From Myxococcales bacterium (GTDB taxonomy: Bacteria; Myxococcota_A; Polyangia; Polyangiales; Polyangiaceae): a DNA stretch of 39,671 nt. The first letter of the stretch is position 1; each line of letters opens with the position of its first letter. The stretch spans positions 1 through 39,671 of the forward strand of contig JACRDA010000463.1 in assembly GCA_016212965.1 (NCBI GenBank), in the 5' to 3' direction. The notes under the pieces are model-generated. The model ran no database searches. It saw nothing but the letters and a program-made list of their open reading frames with translations, and was not told the origin of the DNA. The position numbers were made by a program, and so were the translations under genes. Below, one piece after another: positions 34,883 through 39,671 of this stretch.

Positions 34883-35634
34883 GGGCGGCCCTCGAGCAGC
34901 GCGCGGTCGCTGCTGAGCAGGGTCGCGCGCACCACGCGGTTGGTGGCGCGCAGGGTGACCTGCACGACATCGCCGACGCGCCCGTCGGTGCCCGCGACCG
35001 CCGCCGCGCCGATCTCCACGGCGCCCCGGCGCACCACGACGGTGAGCGATGCGCCGCGCGCGATGTCGGGGCGCGCGGCCTCCTCGGACACCTCTAGCTC
35101 GACGGGAACTGCGAGGCGCGACACGATCTGGCCGTCCTGCCACAGCTCGACGCGCGCCGTCGTTCGGAAGGTACCCGCCTGCTGCGGCAACCGACCGATC
35201 GTCACACTGGAGCGCTGCCAGCCCGTAGGCACGAGTGCTCGGGCGTGCGGCTTCACGCTGTCGAGCCGCACGCCCGGGGGCAGCGGGGCGAGTCCGCGCT
35301 CGACGATGCGGCGCTGCTCCTCGACACCGAGACGCTTCGTCTTGCGGGTGACGCGCACCGACGCCGGGAGCTTGGGGGGCTCGCCCGTGCCGTGCTCTTG
35401 GCGCCACGCCTCGAGCACCTCGGCGCGCGTGAGCAGGCGTGCGCCTCCGGCGGCGGGTGCGACCCCTAGGTCCAGGGTTGCGGCGCCGCCCGAACCGTCG
35501 GTGACCACGTCGGAGAGCGCGATGCGCGTGCCCTCGACCTCGATCTCGGGCGGCGGATCGGCGGCACCCGCCGATGGGGCGACGGCCAGGGCGAGCGCGA
35601 CGGCGGCACACGGGAGCGCGAGGGGAGGGTGCAT
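34879..35634 (-). CDS. flgA: Flagellar P-ring assembly chaperone FlgA
   Basis: 251 residues. A signal peptide (LALPCAAVALALAVAPSAGA) is followed by DPPPEIEVEGTRIALSDVV and a second half of SAF/FlgA type: VPVELEVSEEAARPDIARG, SLTVVVRRGAVEIGAAAVAG, RVGDVVQVTLRATNRVVRAT. FlgA helps FlgI polymerise in the periplasm. The N-terminal half (AFF-like) is poorly conserved. It starts 8 bases after flgG. Confidence 0.88.
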   Translation of the reverse strand: MHPPLALPCAAVALALAVAPSAGAADPPPEIEVEGTRIALSDVVTDGSGGAATLDLGVAPAAGGARLLTRAEVLEAWRQEHGTGEPPKLPASVRVTRKTKRLGVEEQRRIVERGLAPLPPGVRLDSVKPHARALVPTGWQRSSVTIGRLPQQAGTFRTTARVELWQDGQIVSRLAVPVELEVSEEAARPDIARGASLTVVVRRGAVEIGAAAVAGTDGRVGDVVQVTLRATNRVVRATLLSSDRALLEGRP

Positions 35635-35642
35635 GCCGTGCC

Positions 35643-36425
35643 TCACCGGATGTTCGTGGCGTTGCGGAGCATCTCGTCCGCGGCCGTGATGACCTTGGAG
35701 TTGATCTCGTAGGCGCGCTGCGCGCCGATCATGTCGATCATCTCCGTCACCACCTCGACGTTGGAGCCCTCGAGCGCGCCCTGCTGGAGCACGCCCCGGC
35801 CGTCCGTGCCCGGGGCGCCTACGAGGGCCTCGCCGCTCGCCGCGCCACTGCCGAAGAGGTTGTGACCCAGAGCCTGCAGGCCGTCCGGGTTGGGGAACGT
35901 GGCGAGCTGGAGCTGGCCGAGCTCGCTCGGCGCCTGCTGTCCCTGCCGCTGTGCGCTGACGCGGCCGTCCGGACTGATGGTGACCGCCGTGGCGTCGGGC
36001 GGGACGCTGATGGGGGGCTCGAGCGGCAGGCCGGCGCTCGTCACGATGCGGCCGTCCGCGTCGACCTTGAGGGCACCGTCGCGGGTGTAGGCCACGGTGC
36101 CGTCGGGCCGGAGCACGGGCAGCAACCCCGATCCCTCGACGGCGACGTCGAGCTCTTTGCCGGTCTGCACGATGCTCCCCTGGCCCCAGTGCCGCGCCGT
36201 GGCCACGACGCGGCTGCCGAGCCCGAGCTGCACGCCCGTTGGGCCCATGCCGCCGTCGGCCGTCCGTCCGGGGGTGCGCACGTTCTGGTACACGAGGTCC
36301 TCGAACTCCGCGTGCTGGCGTTTGAAGCCGGTCGTGTTCGCGTTGGCCAGGTTGTTGGCGATGGAGTCGAGGCGGGTCTGTTGCGCGACCATGCCGGTCG
36401 CGGCGACGTGAAGTGCTCGGAGCAT
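35643..36425 (-). CDS. flgG: Flagellar distal rod protein
   Basis: 260 residues, the usual FlgG length. N-terminus MLRALHVAATGMVAQQTRLD and SIANNLANANTTGFKRQHAE, and the region FEDLVYQNVRTPG, are standard. The C-terminus SNVEVVTEMIDMIGAQRAYE ... ADEMLRNATNIR is the FlgG signature. It is the first gene of the operon; the related proximal rod gene flgF, usually just before it, is not in the window. GGAGGGA lies five bases before the ATG. Confidence 0.96.
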   Translation of the reverse strand: MLRALHVAATGMVAQQTRLDSIANNLANANTTGFKRQHAEFEDLVYQNVRTPGRTADGGMGPTGVQLGLGSRVVATARHWGQGSIVQTGKELDVAVEGSGLLPVLRPDGTVAYTRDGALKVDADGRIVTSAGLPLEPPISVPPDATAVTISPDGRVSAQRQGQQAPSELGQLQLATFPNPDGLQALGHNLFGSGAASGEALVGAPGTDGRGVLQQGALEGSNVEVVTEMIDMIGAQRAYEINSKVITAADEMLRNATNIR

Positions 36426-36450
36426 GGGCGTCCCTCCGCCCCAGCCTCTC

Positions 36451-36465
36451 GCAACGCGCGTGCCA
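36451..36465 (-). promoter_or_regulatory. Sigma-54 promoter upstream of flgG
   Basis: Read on the minus strand the sequence is TGGCACG-CGCG-TTGC, a complete match to the -24/-12 consensus with the GG and GC doublets 10 bases apart; only the weakly conserved base after TTGC (G instead of A/T) differs. Transcription would begin near 36440, 15 bases before the flgG ATG and just upstream of its ribosome site. Confidence 0.85.
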
Positions 36466-36515
36466 GTCCTCGCCGCCGAAGGCGGCCGGCGGTGTAGAGC
36501 GCGACGCGCGGGCGT

Positions 36516-36531
36516 CGTCAGCGCGCTGACG
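36516..36531. promoter_or_regulatory. 16-bp perfect palindrome, candidate activator site
   Basis: CGTCAGCGCGCTGACG is a perfect inverted repeat. Its centre is about 84 bases upstream of the start predicted from the sigma-54 promoter, a normal distance for an enhancer bound by an NtrC-type activator. It is also within the divergent region of the kinase gene at 36655. Activator identity is inferred. Confidence 0.6.
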
Positions 36532-36654
36532 CTCCCGCGCCACGCGCTTGACTGCGGTGCTTGCGGCTCAAGTTCCGACCCATTCGGCCGTTCCCTCGGC
36601 TGCCTTCGGCGCTCTCACCACGGGGCTGCCGAGGCGCCACCGAGCACCAAGCCC

Positions 36655-37932
36655 ATGTACCACGACCTGCCTGCCTCTCCCATCGCTGCACCGTCCGAGG
36701 ACCTCGGAGCTCACGGTCGACTCCTCGAGCAGTATCCCGATCCGCTGCACTGCCTCGACGAGGGCGGGCGCGTCGTCTCCTGCAACCGGGCCTGGCTCGA
36801 GCTCACGGGCTTCGAGGCAGTGGACGTCCTCGGCCGACCGCTCGACGCATTCCTCGCCCAGGCGCCATACCTGACCGAGGAGCTGCTGACGCGCGCGTGC
36901 GCCGCCGAGGTGGTTCTGTACCTTGCCTGCCGTGACGGCACGCGGCGGGAAGTGCTGGCCGCCGCGCGGCGGCCTTGGCCGGAGGGCGCCCAACCCGGCG
37001 TGCTGCTCATGCGACTGCGCGACTCGAGCGCCGTGACCCGGATGAAGGAGATGGCTGCGCATCAGGACAAGCTCGCCTCCGTTGGCATGCTGGCGGCGGG
37101 CGTCGCGCACGAGATCAACAACCCCATCGGGTTCGTGGCCTCCATGCTCAACACCCTGGACAAGTACCTCGTGCGCCTGGCGCGGCTGACGACGAGCTAC
37201 CGCGCGCTCGAGGAGCTCGTGGCGGCGCGGGCCCCCGGAACCGAAGGTCCTGCCGGCGAGCGCGCGGTCGCCGAATGCCTGGCGCAAATCCGCGCCGAGC
37301 GACAGGCCGGCAAGATCGACTTCGTTCTGCAGAGCCTGCCCGAGCTGGTCGGCCGCTGCCGCGAGGGCACCGAGCGCGTCAAGCGCATCGTGTCCGACCT
37401 GCGCACGTTCGCACGTGTGGACGACGCGAGCGCGGTCGCCGTGGATCTCAACCAGATCGTGGAGAGCGCACTCAACATCTGCTGGAACGAGCTCAAGTAC
37501 AAAGCGGAGGTGGTGCGTGACCTTGCCGAGCTGCCGCCGGTGCGCGCCAACGCCTCCAAACTGTCGCAGGTGTTCATCAATCTGTTCGTGAACGCCGCCC
37601 AATCCATCGAGGGCAAGGGCACCGTCACGATTCGATCCCGACGTGTCGCCGACGGCACGCTCCAGGTGGCCGTCACGGACACGGGTTGCGGCATCGCCCC
37701 GGAGCACCTGCCCCGCCTGTTCGATCCGTTCTTCACGACCAAGCCGCCGGGGCAAGGGACCGGGCTCGGACTGAACGTGGCGTCGAACATCGTCCAACAC
37801 CACGGCGGGCGCATCCGGGTCGAGACCGGCCTCGGTCGGGGCTCGACGTTCTTCGTCGAGCTCCCGTGCGACGCCGAGGGGTGCCACGTCGGCCAGTCGG
37901 CGGCGCAGCTGGGGTCGGCGGTGGCCTCATGA
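36655..37932 (+). CDS. PAS-containing sensor histidine kinase
   Basis: 425 residues, soluble. A PAS domain (about 20-125; LEQYPDPLHCLDEGGRVVSC, NRAWLELTGFEAVDVLGRPL) leads to the dimerisation domain with phosphoacceptor His152 in GVAHEINNPIGFV. A long helical insert follows. The ATPase has NLFVNAAQSIEGKG (N-box), DTGCGIAP (G1), FDPFFTTK and GTGLGLNVA (G2). It has the same core as the kinase at 20225, lacking only that protein's extra N-terminal domain. The ATG at 36655 is a reasonable start since upstream sequence is unlike a PAS. It is divergent from flgG. Confidence 0.91.
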   Translation: MYHDLPASPIAAPSEDLGAHGRLLEQYPDPLHCLDEGGRVVSCNRAWLELTGFEAVDVLGRPLDAFLAQAPYLTEELLTRACAAEVVLYLACRDGTRREVLAAARRPWPEGAQPGVLLMRLRDSSAVTRMKEMAAHQDKLASVGMLAAGVAHEINNPIGFVASMLNTLDKYLVRLARLTTSYRALEELVAARAPGTEGPAGERAVAECLAQIRAERQAGKIDFVLQSLPELVGRCREGTERVKRIVSDLRTFARVDDASAVAVDLNQIVESALNICWNELKYKAEVVRDLAELPPVRANASKLSQVFINLFVNAAQSIEGKGTVTIRSRRVADGTLQVAVTDTGCGIAPEHLPRLFDPFFTTKPPGQGTGLGLNVASNIVQHHGGRIRVETGLGRGSTFFVELPCDAEGCHVGQSAAQLGSAVAS

Positions 37933-38774
37933 CCGCGTCGCCGCCAGCCCCATGCCCGCGGGTGCTGTTCGTCGACGACGAGGTGGGCGTGCTCGAGGCG
38001 TTGCGCCATGCGGTACTCGACCAAGCGTGGGACTTCGCCAGCGCCTGCAGCGGCCCCGAGGCGCTCCGGGAGCTCGAGGTGGCACCCGCGGCGGTCATCG
38101 TTTCCGACTACCGCATGCCCGGCATGAGCGGCGTCGAGCTGCTCCGGGCCGTGCGCGAGCGGCATCCGGAGACCGTGCGAATCGTGTTGAGCGGCTACGC
38201 AGAGGCCCACGCGATCGTGGCCGCCATCAACGAGGGCCACGTCGAACGGTTCCTGCCCAAGCCCTGGGACGACGACGAACTCGTCGCTGCCATACGCAGC
38301 GGCGTGAGCAAGTACGAGCTCGAGATGGCGAACGCGCAGCTCTCGCGCGCGCTCCGTGCCAACAACGAGGCACTGCGCGAGGCGAACGAGACCCTCGAGC
38401 GCAGGGTGAGGGAACGCACCGCGGAGCTCGAGATGCACAACCGAGCGCTGCAGTTCTCGCAGGAGATGCTCGACCGGCTCCCGTACGCCCTGTTCGGCCT
38501 CGACGCCACCCGCCGCATCGTCACCATGAACGCCCGCGCTCGAGCCCTCGAAGGTGCCGCGCTGCCGCCGACCCTGGGCAGCGACGCCGAGCGGTTGCTT
38601 CCCTCCGAAGCGATGCAGCTCGTCGGCGAGGTGCTCCGCACGGGCCGCGGCGACCACCGTCGGGTCGTTTCGATGGCGCGGACCCTGCATGCCGACTGCG
38701 AGCCCATCGGCGACGAAGGCGTTCGCGGCGTCGTGCTCGTTCTACGCTGGCAGGAAAGTGAGGAGTGCCGATGA
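37929..38774 (+). CDS. Response regulator with coiled coil and PAS domain
   Basis: 281 residues. The receiver (about 10-128) has VLFVDDEVGVL, phosphoacceptor Asp60 in VIVSDYRMPGMSG, VLSGYAE and Lys in FLPKPWDD. A long coiled coil (about 130-175; LRANNEALREANETLERRVR) joins to a small PAS-like domain (about 185-275; RLPYALFGLDATRRIVTMNA). There is no DNA-binding or enzymatic output domain. The ATG overlaps the kinase stop (ATGA), so it is the likely phosphorylation partner of that kinase. It probably acts by binding another protein, with the next gene a good candidate. Confidence 0.88.
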   Translation: MTASPPAPCPRVLFVDDEVGVLEALRHAVLDQAWDFASACSGPEALRELEVAPAAVIVSDYRMPGMSGVELLRAVRERHPETVRIVLSGYAEAHAIVAAINEGHVERFLPKPWDDDELVAAIRSGVSKYELEMANAQLSRALRANNEALREANETLERRVRERTAELEMHNRALQFSQEMLDRLPYALFGLDATRRIVTMNARARALEGAALPPTLGSDAERLLPSEAMQLVGEVLRTGRGDHRRVVSMARTLHADCEPIGDEGVRGVVLVLRWQESEECR

Positions 38775-39622
38775 CCGCTGGTCGCAGTCCGCTCGAGCTT
38801 CTCGCCGACCTGCCGCCCTTGCCCGTGACGGTGGTCGAGGTTGGGCGGGCCCTCGGCGACCCCGACGTGAGCCTGCGCGCCGTTGCCACGATTCTGGAGC
38901 GCGATCCGCGCATGACGGGCGCCCTGCTCGGCCTGGCGAACTCGGCCTTCTTCGGTTTCCCACGCGCGATCCGGACGCCCCTGCAGGCCGTGACGCTGCT
39001 CGGTGTCCGCCAGGTCCGGAGTCTCGTCGTGTCGCTCTCGGCGACCGCCGAGCTCGCCAGGGTCTGCGATGGCGTCGATTTCGGACGCTTCCTCGAGCAC
39101 GCGGTGGCGTGCAGCCAGATCAGCCGCTTCATCACCGAAGCCCACGGCGAGGCGGTCCCGGACGAAGTGGCCGTGGCAGCGACGCTGCACGACATGGGCC
39201 AGGTGCTGCTCGTGGGAGCCGACCCCGCCGCGTGGGCCGAGTTGTCACGGACGGCACGTGGCGTGGGCGGGCCGTGGGTAGACGCCGCGCGCCTCAAGGC
39301 GGAGCGAGATGCCTTCGGCGTGGACCACGCACGGCTCGGCGGCCTGCTGGCGGAGAAGTGGCGTTTGCCCGTCGATCTGGTGGCGGTCGTGCGCGATCAT
39401 CACGAGCCGACCGCGCCTGATAGGAGCGCCGCCGCACGGGCGCTCGCGCTGGCCGATCACCTGGCGACCGTGTTCGGGTTCGGCGGTTTGGCCGAGGATT
39501 GTCAGGCCGGCGCCGCGTTCGAGCGACTCGCTGGGAACGATCTTCGAAAAGCGCGGCGTTTCGATCGCGCGCACCGAGACCGCGGGCGCCTGATGGAACG
39601 CGCGAGCGCGGCCCCTGCGTGA
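38771..39622 (+). CDS. HDOD domain protein
   Basis: 283 residues, essentially one HDOD domain: LADLPPLPVTVVEVGRALGD, TILERDPRMTGALLGLANSA, FFGFPRAIRTPLQAVTLLG, VRQVRSLVVSLSATAELARV, AATLHDMGQVLLVGADPAAW. The HD dyad in LHDMG is present, but HDOD proteins are not known to be enzymes. It overlaps the previous gene (ATGA) with a GAGGAG ribosome site, forming a third coupled gene of the module. An in-frame GTG at 38765 is an alternative start. Confidence 0.9.
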   Translation: MTAGRSPLELLADLPPLPVTVVEVGRALGDPDVSLRAVATILERDPRMTGALLGLANSAFFGFPRAIRTPLQAVTLLGVRQVRSLVVSLSATAELARVCDGVDFGRFLEHAVACSQISRFITEAHGEAVPDEVAVAATLHDMGQVLLVGADPAAWAELSRTARGVGGPWVDAARLKAERDAFGVDHARLGGLLAEKWRLPVDLVAVVRDHHEPTAPDRSAAARALALADHLATVFGFGGLAEDCQAGAAFERLAGNDLRKARRFDRAHRDRGRLMERASAAPA

Positions 39623-39671
39623 GCGAGGGTCGCGCCCGGTCGTGACGTCGTTGGTTCGGAGGGTCTACGCA

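Overview
The window is very GC-rich and gene-dense and comes from a Gram-negative (diderm) bacterium, most probably a Myxococcota/Polyangia-type deltaproteobacterium. The grounds are secreted lipoproteins with Gly/Ala- or Thr/Ser-rich linkers, a Ser/Thr kinase fused to a formylglycine-generating-enzyme-like domain, many two-component proteins, a sigma-54 flagellar regulon, and FlgH/FlgI (L- and P-ring) genes. This placement is inference; the window contains no rRNA or other taxonomic marker.

Left part (1-16.6 kb): mixed housekeeping and envelope genes. These are the end of a CHAD protein, a PcaF-like thiolase, a metallophosphoesterase, a methyltransferase, rpoZ, a lipoprotein with a duplicated alpha/beta domain followed by a VOC protein, an AraC regulator, YceI, two secreted SGNH hydrolases around a small cytoplasmic protein, a hypothetical exported protein downstream of a lipoprotein with two Tudor-like repeats, a GT39-like membrane protein, and the kinase/FGE-like fusion.

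Middle part (16.6-29.7 kb): signalling. A PilZ-like protein with a degenerate receiver lies beside a GGDEF diguanylate cyclase, separated by a small unknown gene and a frameshifted universal-stress-protein relic. Next comes a broken four-helix-bundle (S23-type) gene flanked by heptanucleotide repeat tracts in inverted orientation. It is followed by a histidine kinase, a receiver-HDOD protein and a receiver-degenerate HD-GYP protein, then a J-domain protein, a secreted alpha/beta hydrolase and two NtrC-type sigma-54 activators in tandem.

Right part (29.7-36.4 kb, minus strand): one flagellar rod/ring/hook-junction operon, flgG-flgA-flgH-flgI-flgJ(N)-flgM-flgN-flgK-flgL. A near-perfect sigma-54 promoter lies just upstream of flgG and a perfect 16-bp palindrome about 85 bp upstream of the predicted start, as expected for an activator site. 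Divergent from it (36.6-39.6 kb) is a second translationally coupled set: histidine kinase, receiver-PAS protein and HDOD protein. The flagellar operon and its probable activators are therefore bracketed by two histidine kinase/receiver/HDOD modules, with c-di-GMP genes nearby. This suggests a locus coordinating motility with signalling, but the wiring is inferred from position only.
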